From Sphaerulina vaccinii (lineage: Eukaryota > Ascomycota > Dothideomycetes > Mycosphaerellales > Mycosphaerellaceae), in assembly GCA_022570795.1 (NCBI GenBank), contig JAKUDP010000003.1:372001-436000 (forward strand): a stretch of 64,000 nt of DNA, given 5' to 3'. The translations under genes and the position numbers were made by a program. Below the pieces are notes generated by a model that was not told where the DNA came from, did no database searches, and saw nothing but the letters and a program-made list of their open reading frames with translations. How positions within the stretch are numbered: the first letter of the stretch is position 1; each line of letters starts with the position of its first letter. Positions 18,817-29,762 of the stretch are shown piece by piece.

Positions 18817-20506
18817 ATGCGATTGCTAGCACTGATATCTATCGCAGCGACCGTTGTCGATGCTTTCCATGGCCCTGTGCAGAGGCAGCATCGTTCGGCA
18901 GGTCTTGTAGCTAGGCAGAGCAACACTGCTGCCTATCAGGCCTACACGATTGATCAACCTGTTAGTCGAAACAAGGAGCAAAAGCCGGTCCTTCGCTGAT
19001 GTGTTCCAGATCGATCACTTCCCGAGTTCGAGCCGCTATGAACCTCATACCAACGCGACGTTCAAGCAAAGATACTTCTTCGATTCCAGTTACTACAAGC
19101 CCGGTGGACCAGTCTTCCTGTATATTGGTGGCGAGACAAGCGGAGAAAGCCGCTTTACCAATCTCGAGACTGGCATCATTCAAATCTTGATGAACGCAAC
19201 AGGAGGACTTGGTGTCATTCTTGAGAATCGCTACTACGGAGAGAGCTTTCCGTACAACTCATCGTCGACAGACGAACTTCGGTTCTTGACCACCGAGCAG
19301 ACTATTGCCGACAACGACTACTTTGCACGACACGCAGTGTTCCCTGGCGTCAATGCCACTCTTACAGCACCAAATACTCCATGGATCTTGTATGGTGGCT
19401 CCTTGGCGGGAGCTCAAACGAGTTTCTCGCTCAAGACTTATCCTGAGACTCTTTGGGCAGGTATCGGTGCAAGTGCGACCACGAAAGCTGAACTAGCATA
19501 CGTGCAATGGTACGACCCTATCCAGAAGTTCGCCCCTCAAGATTGTGTCGGAAGCATTAATGCTATCATCGACAAGATTGACTACGTCTTTGAGAATGGC
19601 AATGCATCCCAAATCAATCACATGAAAAGTGTTTTCGGTCTAGAGGCACTCAAGGACAACAGAGACTTCGCAATGACAATCGCATTCCCGCTCGGAGGCC
19701 CTATGAACTATCCAACAAACACCTGGCAAGAGATCATATGGGGCGACAACGGTTCTCCAGACTTCTTCCTCTTCTGCAACAACGTAACAAACCTCGACGC
19801 ACCCGAGAACATAACTTCAATCGACAACGAATTATCAGCCTACACAAACGGAGAAGCCTGGACGAACCTCGGCAACTACGCAAACTACATAAAACAATAC
19901 CTCGTGGCCGACCCTTCGATCTGCAAAGGCGACGTCGACAGCACAACCTGCTTCGGCACACAGAATCAAACATACTACGCCGACACCACAAATGACGGTG
20001 GCAGATCCTATCTCTATAGCACATGCACCGAAGCCGGAATCTATCAAGTCGCCCGCCTCAACTCTCCAACTCTCCTCTCCCGCGTAGTCCAAATAGATTA
20101 CACCCAACAATGGTGCAATTGGGCTTTCCCTCCAGGACAACATAACAGCATCCCTTTGTCGCCTCAACTAAACTACATCAACAAATACGGCGGATACAAC
20201 GTCATAGCGGACCGACTAGCACATATCGACGGTGATCAAGACGTTTGGTTAGATCTCTGCTATCATTCTCCAGACGCTGGGATTAGAAGAACGACTAGTG
20301 TTGAAGATGCTTATTTACATCCTCAGATGTTGATTACTGGAGCTGGGCATCATTGGGATTCTTATGGGATTAAAGATGTTGATGCTGAACCGCAATTTAT
20401 TAAAGCGGCGCATGAGTGGGAGATTAGGATTGTGAGGAAATGGTTGGAGATGTTTGAGGAGAAGGAGAAGGGAGAGAAGGTGAAGAAGAGGAGGGATGAG
20501 TTGTGA
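18817..20506 (+). CDS. Serine carboxypeptidase-type S28 peptidase (PRCP/DPP7-like), 546 aa, C-terminal RDEL
   Basis: There are two exons, 18817-18960 and 19010-20506. The 49-nt intron (GTTAGT...TTCCAG) interrupts the family signature YTIDQP/IDHFP. The signal peptide MRLLALISIAATVVDA is followed by an Arg/Gln-rich prosegment (VARQ). S28 enzymes release prolyl-linked C-terminal residues or X-Pro dipeptides. Catalytic Ser lies in GGSLAGAQ (about residue 179), Asp in HIDGDQDVWLD and His in GAGHHWDSYG. ENRYYGES is also typical. There are many N-glycosylation sequons. The last residues are KKRRDEL, which resembles an HDEL/KDEL-type ER-retrieval signal, unusual for this normally secreted or vacuolar family. 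The coding strand is A/C-rich at 19690-20265 and then G/T/A-rich to the stop. The stop lies 26 bp from the convergent regulator gene. Confidence 0.9.
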
Positions 20507-20532
20507 AAGGTGTGTATATAAAGTGATGAAGG

Positions 20533-23445
20533 TCAACCTGTTTTCGCTGCCTTCCTCAACCCATCCATGATGTTAATCAAATTGTCCACGAGTGGCGGAT
20601 TGCGCGTATCGTGATGATTCGCTCGCATGATGGCCACAACAGCCCCAAGTACTTCATCCGGATTCATCAACATCGTTGGCTCCTCGTCCCACACTCGAAT
20701 CGCAGCATGACCTTTACCGTGCAAGATCCATCTCTGAAGTCCAACATTATCTTCACCGTCCAGGAAAGCAATGGGAGCATCGCGAGGTATAGGACCAGGT
20801 TCGTTAGTCTTCGAGATAATGCCATAGGACCAGAACGCCAGACTTGCTTGATAAACAGCAATTGCCGCGAAATCGCAAACGAGCCCTGGTCGGAGTTGTC
20901 GCGCCGCACGTAACACTTGTCCAGCATGCCAAAGTGCTTGTCTAGCAGTAGGAGTTTGCGTCCATGTGCTCAGCGCGGGAAACGATCTCTGTGATTCTTC
21001 TGTACCCTCGACACCAGCGAATACTTGCACATCTTCAAGTGATACGTGTAGATGCATGAGGAGAAGCTCCACGATCAGTGTGATCTTCGTGTCTTCGATC
21101 GAGCTTATTCGGAAATTGTGAAGGAGTTTCGTGAGCATGTTGTGGCGATTCTCCATTAGTAAACCATCGGACCACTGGTTTCGAATACCCTTGAGAGAGG
21201 AGTCTAGTTGGCGGTATTCCCAGATCATGCGCCAAGCGGCACCAAGGACTGCCATGCTTGCTTGACGTTGATCAAGAATGATGTCTTTTACTGCGAGAAT
21301 GTCCAGATCTTGAATGCAATCGACCAGAGAAGGTTGTCGATCAGATGTGGGACCAGCATCTCGCATACATGTCTCCTTCCATGACTCGGCTGAAGGCGAG
21401 TGCCACAGGATCTCCGACTCTGGAAGTGGCAAGTAAAGCTCTGCGTAGGATATCAAAGGACTGCTCAGGACAGACACCGAAGCCTCCAGGTCGTGTCTGA
21501 ACAGGTGCAGAGCAAATCGCTTGCGAGATTCCTGCTTGACCCACTTCCGCCATTTTTCTTCCAGGATGTCTCCGTGGTCGTCTGCTCGAGGTACAATGCG
21601 CTCATATGTACCACGTCGAAACAGGCCACTGCGACGCGCCATTGTCACGAGCACCTGCTCGAATCCTTCAGCCAGTTCCATCTTTCGAGAATTGCCGCTC
21701 CATAAGCCAATCTTGAGTTGCAGAAGTGATGCTTGCATGATCTGAAGATCTCGCATAAGCGTGTTGTCGTCTTCAACGTGTACTTGAATTGCAGTTCTGA
21801 TCGCTTCTTGAATGGCATATCCGACTTTACGTATCGCTCCATCTGGTGTCAGAACAGCTCCAGCGGAGCAAATAGCAGCTAGAACCTCGGGCCTGGTCTG
21901 ATCTGCTAGAAGTGTTGGCGCGTGTATCCAATGTTTCGCATGTGAGCCAGGAGACGTCAATGAGAACTGAAAGAGACTGTCCAGAAGGCCGACCGATGGG
22001 AAACAGGCGACAGCTCGAGGTATGCTGTTAGGCTTGCAAGTACTCAGTACCAGAGCCAATATTCTGTCTCGAGACGTCTGAGAAAGGGTTTCGACTGTCA
22101 CTCTTCTGTCGATCTCTAGACTGGTCGGCGTTGGCAATGATAGATTGGCCTGTTCTGCACTTCCCGAGTCCTTCTCGAGTGGCCGAAATCGCCAGACCGA
22201 AGCCTTTGGTAGTGCATTTACATTAATAGGTACAGCAGAAGTCGTTGGGGCAGACGTGAATGTATGCATCACATCAGAGGTATTTGTGGCGAAGCCGATA
22301 CTAGGGGTCCGCAGGTCGAATGGGTTGGTGTTGTTGTAAGAGTCCAGGAAGCTGAGGTCGGCATCGTTCAGCTCCATATTCGTGTCAACGCCAAAGTCGA
22401 ACAGCTCTCGCGGAGGCCAAGGTCCGCTTTGGAAGTCCATGAATTGCAGCCCGTTCTGTTGCACGTTATGCGTCATCATTTTGTTTCTAAGATAGTCAAA
22501 CATATTTGGTCCTGTCGCCTGTGGCGGTAGCATCGCTGGGTCAATCGCCATTTGTGCTGACGGCTGCTGTTGGTGTTGCTGGTGTTGCATAGTTGGCTCA
22601 GTCATTTGCATTGATGGCATATGCAAGTTGGGCTGTGAGTACTGTCTGTGATGTTGTTGCGATGCTGGAGTCTGGTGCATCTGCTGCATGGACATCATAT
22701 TGTGTGGTGTCATCGAGTTCTGGTGCATAGCCTGGTGCGACAAGTTCGTGGGTGATACATTCTGCATTTGATGCATCTGCTCGTTATACTGTTGCTGATT
22801 TTGTTCGTAGCCATTTTCTTGTTGCGGGCTCAGACCGGATGGGAAGTTCGGCGTATAATTGCATGAGAGGCCTTTCTTGTTACAGCGTTTGCATGGCTTC
22901 TCTTCCTCACACTTGAGATCTGTAGTATGTCAGTAGATGAACAGATTACAGCTGACACGGCATTATTGTCTCGATAGGCAATTATGAGCCGGTATGCTGT
23001 GAAGTTTGAAGAGTCACTTACGAAGTGAAGCACATGCCTCGCAGGCTTGCGAAACACGACTATGCTGTACGATAGTTGGCTTTGCTTGCGGATCGTCCTT
23101 CGAATGCCCTAGGGTATGCCTCTTGAGCAGATCGGCTCGTGCAAAAGCCTTCGTGCATATTTGACATTGGTAGGGCTTTTCTTGCGTGTGCATTCGGACA
23201 TGGCGAGACAAGTGATCGAGTCTTGCATAGCTTTTGGAGCACTTGCCACAACTGTATAGTCTTTGACTGGCTGGGATGCCGTTGATCGTTGGGCCTTCTG
23301 CATTAATGTTTGCGTTCGCAGCTGAAGTTTCTTCAGCTTGAGGTGCTGACTCTGTCCTGGCTCTCTTTTGTGCCGGCTCGCCGGTCTCGTCATCAGCGCC
23401 AGCAGTGACAGGTCGAGATACTGTTGCATTCATGTCGCTGGCCAT
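20533..23445 (-). CDS. Transcription factor with two C2H2 fingers plus a Zn2Cys6 cluster, 936 aa
   Basis: There are two exons, 23445-23022 and 22919-20533. The 102-nt intron (GTAAGT...CTACAG) falls inside the zinc cluster. C2H2 finger 1 is at about residues 64-86 ([19 protein letters not shown]), finger 2 at about 92-114 ([19 protein letters not shown]). They are followed at about 134-160 by C-x2-C-x6-C-x5-C-x2-C-x6-C, created only after splicing. A Met/Gln/His-rich low-complexity stretch spans roughly 185-270. The C-terminal half ([34 protein letters not shown]) resembles the fungal-specific transcription factor middle-homology region. It is a nuclear DNA-binding regulator; targets are unknown. 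A second gene with the same finger order lies at 38386-39267. Confidence 0.85.
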
Positions 23446-24288
23446 TGTATGCTCCGATACAGTGGATCCCGGGCCTGTCGTGGTTCTTCAGTTGGAGGAG
23501 GACTCGACCCGATGTCTCTCCACAGTCTTCCCAGCCCTGCTTCTCCAGATCAGCGGGGAAACGCCACGATTCGCTGCCAATCCTGCGAGAGTGCATGCGC
23601 TCAGGCCGCGTGATTCGATTACTCTCGCGTGGTTATGGTGTCTTGAAAAGTGATGTCTCTGTGCGAAGTTGTGTTTTGCAGAGCTTGCACAAGCGAGGTG
23701 TTGAGGTTGAGAGTGGACTGGGTGCAAGTGGAGAAGGAAGCGTTTGCCGGGATGCTGTGTGAAGCCAAGCAACTGGGAGGCAGGTCCATAGTCCTACATT
23801 ATGTGCAGCGACAGTGAATATACCCTGTATACAGGTGTTTCGTTGGTCGATAGAGGCTCTGGCAATGCCTTAAATCTTCGAGCGTATACGGTAGCATTTG
23901 TTACTGTACTTTCACAGTCTACACTTGCCTTCAGGCTTCCGTTCTTGGCTGGATGAACGTGCTCACCCTGATGCTGCTCCTGAACCACTTTTCACCGTCT
24001 GCAGAGGACGACTCGGAGCAGAAGAGCACGCGGTAGCTTTCGACAGATGACGTGAAGACAAAAGCTGCATGAAGAGCATTTCAAGGAATGTGTCAAAGGA
24101 TATCGCCGTTGACACGTGCGGAAGACGACAATAAGCTTCCCTGCTACCTGCTACCGTTGCCCCCCGAGTCGTTGATCCATGTCCACAATTCAGGGTCAAT
24201 GAAACACGCGCGTCTGCCTTCAAACGGTTTGTTTGTTCTGTCACTCCTACGACGATCTCACACTCATTTGTACATGTCTGAATGATTA
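23446..24288. other. Divergent promoter region
   Basis: These 843 bp lie between the starts of the minus-strand regulator and the plus-strand DUF4048 gene. No conserved element or additional gene was recognised. Antisense frames near 23405-23762 have no family features. Confidence 0.4.
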
Positions 24289-25953
24289 ATGTCGTTCGAA
24301 CGCACTCGCGATGGCCCTACTGAATCAAACGAAGATGCCTTTGATATGACTACTGCCAACGGCACTGGAGCAGAACACAAGGCGTTGCTGGCGAGCCCGA
24401 CACACTCTGCTTCGTCGCCTGTCTCAGGACGAGCGAGCTTCCACAGCCATGGCAGGACCTGGTCAAAAGTGTCAGATCAGTCTCGACATCAGCCTAGAGC
24501 CAATCGATTCTCCCTGCAGTTCCCTATTCAGCCGTCTGGTCACAACACGCCTGTGCGAGCGACATCACCCGTTCGCGAGCCTGCAGTCAGCAGCCCAGAG
24601 GTGCAGGCTGCGCTCAAGAGTGGCGGCGTGGATGACAGCGCCTCATTCCTGACCCTTATAGCCTCACAGGAGAGGAAAGTTTTGGAATTGAAGGAGGAAG
24701 TGCTCAGAGCAGAGGCAGATCTAGAGAAGCTGAAGAAACAGTGGGGAGTCCACGAAGCCAGAAAGAAGCGCGAAGATGTTAAGCGCCTTACGAAACTGCA
24801 GACTCTGCAGACTTCACTACCAGCTGCAGACTCGGAGGACGATACGAATGGATCCAGTGCGTGGATGCGGCAGGAGATGGCAAGGAGAAAGGCCCTGCTT
24901 TCGAGGAGCAATACTACAGGCGGAAGGACAGTGATACCAGGTCAACGGCATACGAGAGCCCTATCTCTGCTCTCGCCGGCGAGAGACAATGTTCGAGAAC
25001 TTCAGACGCCCACGTTACAACGACCACCACCACCACGCCAGGATAGCCTGAGAAATCCTACACGGCAAAGTTTGGACGCTCCTGTGACGAATGAGCGACC
25101 ACCCCTGATCACGAGAGGATCTGAGACCAGCGATCTCACTCGAGAGGTGGACAAAATAGCAGATCCGAACATTGATCTGACGCAGAGAGCAAGCATTGAT
25201 CAGAAGGCACTGCTGCGGACCAGCAAGAAGATGGCATCGGAATTCAAAGATGGACTATGGACATTCTGGGAAGATCTCAAACAAGCGACGGTTGGCGAAG
25301 AGCATCACTCTGTGCCTCCGCCTCGCAGAAAGAGCTCTACTCAGACTCTTAGCGCATTGAAGAAGCAGGGAAGTAAGAACAGTCTACGGCCGAGCTCTCG
25401 AGGATCATCTACAGTCAGTAAGGCATCTGTGGAGACGAAGCGACAATCGCCAGTCCGCAAGCAATCCACACCATCAGCGACAGGCCTTGCTGATCCGTCT
25501 TTCTGGACACAGCACGGTGTCGTGGCACCGGCACAAAGTACCCAACCACATGTCAAGAAAGCAACCTCGAAGCATACTCGACAGCCTTCTGTGAAGAGGT
25601 TGTCAGCGGTATCGAATGATGCCTGGGATACCTGGGATGACAGCCCAGAGGCTTCGCGCTCGTCCTCAAGTGTTGCCTCTGACACGAATACTCTGCCTTC
25701 GACTGTATCGGGCAGTCCACGTTCGAATGGTATCAATGCCTTCGAGCCACTAGAGCCAACCAAACGAGACCCAATACCGTGGCCAGCTCTGAAGAAGTCG
25801 GCGGGTACGCTCAGAAGAACAGCCAGCCATCTCATGTCAGAATGGGAGAAGTCTCTCACGCCTAGCCCAGGAGAGGAATATACTGGGCAGGAAGACTATA
25901 TGGGAGCCGGTGCTGAAGCTGCAGCATTTGGTGCGAGGAAAAGGACGGCATAA
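24289..25953 (+). CDS. DUF4048-type fungal protein, 554 aa
   Basis: This is a single intronless frame beginning MSFERTRDGP. A strongly Ser/Pro/Arg-rich N-terminus precedes a coiled coil at about 120-170 (FLTLIASQERKVLELKEE, AEADLEKLKKQW). In the middle is the most conserved block, KKMASEFKDGLWTFWEDLKQ (about residue 312), the core I associate with fungal DUF4048 proteins. Disordered Ser-rich sequence with basic patches follows, then WDTWDD near 445 and a C-terminal segment with DPIPWPALKKSAGTLRRTAS. There is no membrane segment. A cytosolic scaffold or regulatory role is plausible, but the function is not established. Confidence 0.75.
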   Translation: MSFERTRDGPTESNEDAFDMTTANGTGAEHKALLASPTHSASSPVSGRASFHSHGRTWSKVSDQSRHQPRANRFSLQFPIQPSGHNTPVRATSPVREPAVSSPEVQAALKSGGVDDSASFLTLIASQERKVLELKEEVLRAEADLEKLKKQWGVHEARKKREDVKRLTKLQTLQTSLPAADSEDDTNGSSAWMRQEMARRKALLSRSNTTGGRTVIPGQRHTRALSLLSPARDNVRELQTPTLQRPPPPRQDSLRNPTRQSLDAPVTNERPPLITRGSETSDLTREVDKIADPNIDLTQRASIDQKALLRTSKKMASEFKDGLWTFWEDLKQATVGEEHHSVPPPRRKSSTQTLSALKKQGSKNSLRPSSRGSSTVSKASVETKRQSPVRKQSTPSATGLADPSFWTQHGVVAPAQSTQPHVKKATSKHTRQPSVKRLSAVSNDAWDTWDDSPEASRSSSSVASDTNTLPSTVSGSPRSNGINAFEPLEPTKRDPIPWPALKKSAGTLRRTASHLMSEWEKSLTPSPGEEYTGQEDYMGAGAEAAAFGARKRTA

Positions 25954-26185
25954 GCAAGCATTGGAGTAGCAATCTTGGATACATGTAGATATATCACGAA
26001 TTGAATGAATGAACCTGTGAACTACATCTCATTGCTGTGCCCTCTTCACTTTCATGCGACACCTCCGCGCGGACGAAGTTCGGCCGATTCTATGCACCCT
26101 CATCGAAACACTTTCGCGATCTATCTTCCACTTTCCCCTCCATCATCATCCTGTTCTTCCAAACGTCCTCACAACAGCATACACA

Positions 26186-26795
26186 ATGGCGTTCCCAGGT
26201 GGCATGGGCGGCGCAATGGGCGGAGGAGCTGCAGCGAGCCAGGACCCAGAAATGATTCAACAGCAACAAATGATCAAGCTGGTATAGATACACTCCCCTA
26301 CACTCCCCTACTTGATTCCACCCTTACATATCTGATGAATAGATGCAAAACACAATGGAATCCTGCCCCGCGAAAACCGTAATGGCCGGCGGAATGGGGT
26401 TCGCCCTCGGCGGAGTCTTCGGCCTCTTCATGTCCTCCATGCGCTACGATACCGCCATGTCATCCGGAAACGTCAACATGCCCTCGATACCCATGAAGGA
26501 ACAACTTAAAACAGGCTTCAAAGATATGGGAAAAGCTTCATTAAGTTCCGCGAAGAATTTCGGATACATTGGAGCGATTTTCGCAGGGACGGAATGTTGT
26601 ATTGAAGGCTTCAGGGCTAAGAATGAGCTTGGGAATGGTGTTGCTGCTGGGTGTATTACTGGGGCTTTTTTGGCTAAGGGGGCGGGACCGCAGGCTATGG
26701 CTGTGGGGTGTGCGGGTTTTGCTGCGTTTTCGGCGGCTATTGATGCTTATATGAGGATGGAGAGTGACGATCGGGCTGCGGATCCGATTATATGA
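26186..26795 (+). CDS. TIM22: Mitochondrial inner-membrane translocase subunit Tim22, 182 aa
   Basis: There are two exons, 26186-26281 and 26343-26795, with a 61-nt intron in phase 0. Tim22 forms the channel of the carrier translocase, which inserts multi-spanning carrier proteins into the inner membrane. The short Gly/Gln-rich N-terminus is [14 protein letters not shown]. The Tim17/22/23 family core starts at [20 protein letters not shown] and includes [20 protein letters not shown] and [20 protein letters not shown]. Four membrane segments are expected. The length matches fungal Tim22. The coding strand is C/A-rich in the first 170 bp of exon 2 and then turns G/T-rich. Confidence 0.93.
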
Positions 26796-26800
26796 TATGA

Positions 26801-26858
26801 ATGAGGTGGACATACGCAAGAAGGAGGATCATGAGGTGGACGGACACAAGAAGGAGGA
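26801..26858. repeat. Two-copy 30-bp tandem repeat 3' of TIM22
   Basis: The copies at 26801-26828 and 26831-26858 share ATGAGGTGGAC and ACACAAGAAGGAGGA-like blocks, about 85% identical. They lie immediately 3' of the TIM22 stop, probably in the 3' UTR. Confidence 0.6.
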
Positions 26859-27579
26859 GTGAGGATATGGATATGGATTACGTGCGAGGTCGCAGCAGAG
26901 CAGGACTATTCCACGAGAGAGAGGCGTGAACCGCCGTCTTCGCAGGCGAACGCAGTATCGTCTGGTCCAACGGTGCAGGCAATGGTATGCTGGCACTGGG
27001 AAAGGTTGTAGGGCTGGAAGTTCCTCTGTGCTCGACAAATCTCAACTCAAACTATGAGGATCTGGAGAAGGCTTGTGTTACGGAAGTGCTCCAAACAAGC
27101 TAGACGATCCGAGGCCACGAGACAGGTCACCATACTTCATGCGTCGTTCGCGTGCGATCGAAGGGTCTTCGAGAGTGGTCCAGCATAGCTCAACCAAGAG
27201 ATTAGTCGCAGCGTCGAAGTGGATGAGCAAGTACACATTCAGGCTGGTGCATCCAGCTTGGAGTACGCGCGCTGTGTTACACTGGTCGCTTGTCTATGTC
27301 TAGAGTGCTGGTCGATAGCATAGGATGGGCGTGTGATGTACATCGTAACAAAGAACTCTTGAACACCAGCTTTAGCGCTCCTTCTCAGCTCTCAGCTCTC
27401 CGCTTAGTCGTTCTTCTCTCCAACTTCAGAGAGACTGTGGCAAGGAAAGGCATAACCATATCAATGCAGCTGCCACCATCTTTCGGAGAAGGTACTTACT
27501 CGATTGTTTACTTCCTACCTACAAGCAACCTTGTCTCAAACATCAACATCAACATCCATCAACATCGCTCATCTCCAGT
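26859..27579. other. Intergenic, nothing recognised
   Basis: The sequence holds only short frames. The last 100 bp contains CAACATCAACATCAACATCC-like CAACAT repeats just before the next start, probably leader sequence. Confidence 0.4.
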
Positions 27580-27978
27580 ATGCCCAAGCAGAACACTCCA
27601 GTCATCGAGCGCGAGTGGTGCAAAGTCCTCATCGCCTTCGCTATTCTCACCGCCATTGTACTACTTGTTCTGTTTCTCGAGAAAGTAGTAGCGCGAAGGT
27701 GTTGCTACGCAGACCGACACGGACATCATTCACACCTGGATCCTGAAAGCCGACCTCCCGTCTCCTCTCTCCGGGCTCCTGCTATTCTTCCTTCTACTCT
27801 TGACGGCGCTAAGGAACCCAACACTGCTGTGGATTATACCGAGACACTCCCTACTCCTGAACCCGCAGAAATACCACCTACTGCTTCGAGACCTTCTACG
27901 GCAGACCCTTCTCTCGACGGCGCGGAAAGTCTGCGACACTCTCTCTTCTTGACAGCCCAGGCTCTTGACGCACTCTAA
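27580..27978 (+). CDS. Small single-pass membrane protein, 132 aa
   Basis: The frame starts MPKQNTPVIEREWCK. One strong transmembrane helix follows (VLIAFAILTAIVLLVLFLEKV, about residues 16-36), then a basic CysCys stop-transfer segment (ARRCCYADRHGHHSH) and a Pro/Thr/Glu-rich disordered tail. Two short in-frame repeats (LDGAKEP, LDGAESL) occur in the tail. A leader rich in CAACAT precedes the ATG. The family is not recognised; signalling or membrane-anchor roles cannot be distinguished. Confidence 0.5.
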   Translation: MPKQNTPVIEREWCKVLIAFAILTAIVLLVLFLEKVVARRCCYADRHGHHSHLDPESRPPVSSLRAPAILPSTLDGAKEPNTAVDYTETLPTPEPAEIPPTASRPSTADPSLDGAESLRHSLFLTAQALDAL

Positions 27979-28121
27979 CGGCGCCGAAACGCCGCGACCC
28001 TTCCCAGCGATGCGGAAATAGCTATTTGGTAAGTGTAGTAGGCAGAAGGCATGCGCCGGCATACTTGCTAACTTGTTCTTCTGGCAGGCACCAGGATTGA
28101 AGGAAAGTCGGCTCCTGAGCC

Positions 28122-29762
28122 TCAATGAGCTTTCTTGCTATGCATGAGATGACCTAAAGATTCCCTGAAAGAGTGTGAATAATGCTCCAAATACAACTTT
28201 ACTCTCCACTCAAGCTCTCCAGTGTCTGATAGCTGTCTTTCCACTTTCGCAATAAGTTCTTGCACTCCTTTCTTGAACTCGATCTTCGCACATTGTTGAG
28301 GTTGTGCTTTGCTCAATGAGAGAGACCTGAATAACGCTACATCGTCCGGCTGCGTGCCATGTTTATGAAGCCAGACTCTTGGCTCTGTTCTTCCAGAGTT
28401 CACTTCTTGAGCAAAAACCAGACTGAATTTCTTATCGCTATGACTATCATTTTGATCGAAGGTCAAATAACCTCTATCATTCTCATGCGATCCTGTGATG
28501 ACCAAAGTCATACTCCCTTGGACCGGATCAAACGCCTCTCTCGGAAAGACTTTAGTCAAAGTCAACTGATGTACAAGATTATGTATCTTGATCTTCTGTT
28601 CCCAAATCGCAGCCGGAGCCAAATTTTCTGGATTAGAAGGTGATTTGAGAATCATCAGACTTTGCCATGTTGCTTGCGGTAGAAATTTCCTGTCCAAGTT
28701 TTTGAGAGATGTGAAAGCTCCTTTGCTGTTGTTTTTAGGAGCCATTTCACATACTGTACTTTTGAGTTCTCTACGTGGGACGATCATTCCTGGAGGATGT
28801 TTCTTTAGTAGGAGGGCGATTTGCGTTGTAGAGGAATCTTGGTAGCGACAATTGAGAATTGCGGTTATACGTTGTGGATCTGATTCATCTGGGACGCATG
28901 GCAGGTAGATTCTTAGACCTTTGTTGTGCAGAGCGAAGGAGTCGTCTATCCAGTCGTAGGACCAGGAGAGGATGTTGTGGGCTTTACGGAAACCTTTTGG
29001 TGAAGGTGAGAGGAGCATACTGGCTTGGTTCTGTTCCCAGGCTTGCCAGGCTAGAATTGAGGGATCCTCGTAGGTTTTGATGATTTCTTCTTGGAGACGA
29101 GCGAAGGCTTTGCTGCCTTCGCCGTAGATCATGGGCATGTTTACGTCGAAGAGACCCATGAGGCAGTAGGCTTCGTCTTCTTTCTTTTGGGTTTGGCGTT
29201 CGGCTGCCCAGGCTAGACGAGCTGCTACACTAGTTGACTGAAGTGCGTTGCGATCTTTGAGGACTTTGAAGTCGATTCGTGTGATGCTTGCAAGCTCGTC
29301 AATCATGTCGAACTTGGTTCCGATGTGCTGCCAGGATGAGTTGTAGAACTCAACGAAACCTGGTGCGATGAGTTCTTGGAGTGTCCAGCCTCTTGTGAAC
29401 CATTTGGAGTCCTTTAGATCTACGTCCGGAACATCGTACAGGAAGGCATAACAGACTTTGGCCTCGTAGTACCATCGGTACATTGAATTGATAGCCTCCG
29501 AGAGCTCAGCACTAGAAAGCTTGTTGATGCAACAGGTATCGACCCATACATAGTCCAGCTTCTCCGAGAGTGCCTGTTCACACGCATATTCGATCTTCGC
29601 GTAGCCACCTTTCTGTTGAAACCCAGATACGTTGTGTTCTATGTCCTGAAAGCTCAATTCATCGTCCTGCCACACGTGAGAGAGGATGGCATATCGGCCA
29701 TAGATCTTGCTTTCGTCTTCGAACTCAACGAGCTTCTTGGTCCTGGCGTTGAGCAGCCACAT
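28122..29762 (-). CDS. HET-domain protein (heterokaryon incompatibility type), 546 aa
   Basis: This is a single exon. I chose Met at 29762 (MWLLNARTKKLVEFED), because family members begin this way and the upstream 45 codons of the frame look non-coding. HET hallmarks are visible: YAILSHVWQDDELSFQDI (residues about 24-41), KLDYVWVDTCCINK (about 69-82), SMYRWYYEAKVCYAFLYD, and SKWFTRGWTLQELIAPGFVE. The block AYCLMGLFDVNMPMIYGEGSK is typical of the HET-E/DUF8212-like group. No NACHT or WD40 repeats follow; the C-terminal 270 residues are of unknown type. Such genes can trigger cell death after fusion of unlike hyphae, but many are orphans. The flanking 4-kb gene-poor region is typical of their setting. 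Confidence 0.85.
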   Translation of the reverse strand: MWLLNARTKKLVEFEDESKIYGRYAILSHVWQDDELSFQDIEHNVSGFQQKGGYAKIEYACEQALSEKLDYVWVDTCCINKLSSAELSEAINSMYRWYYEAKVCYAFLYDVPDVDLKDSKWFTRGWTLQELIAPGFVEFYNSSWQHIGTKFDMIDELASITRIDFKVLKDRNALQSTSVAARLAWAAERQTQKKEDEAYCLMGLFDVNMPMIYGEGSKAFARLQEEIIKTYEDPSILAWQAWEQNQASMLLSPSPKGFRKAHNILSWSYDWIDDSFALHNKGLRIYLPCVPDESDPQRITAILNCRYQDSSTTQIALLLKKHPPGMIVPRRELKSTVCEMAPKNNSKGAFTSLKNLDRKFLPQATWQSLMILKSPSNPENLAPAAIWEQKIKIHNLVHQLTLTKVFPREAFDPVQGSMTLVITGSHENDRGYLTFDQNDSHSDKKFSLVFAQEVNSGRTEPRVWLHKHGTQPDDVALFRSLSLSKAQPQQCAKIEFKKGVQELIAKVERQLSDTGELEWRVKLYLEHYSHSFRESLGHLMHSKKAH

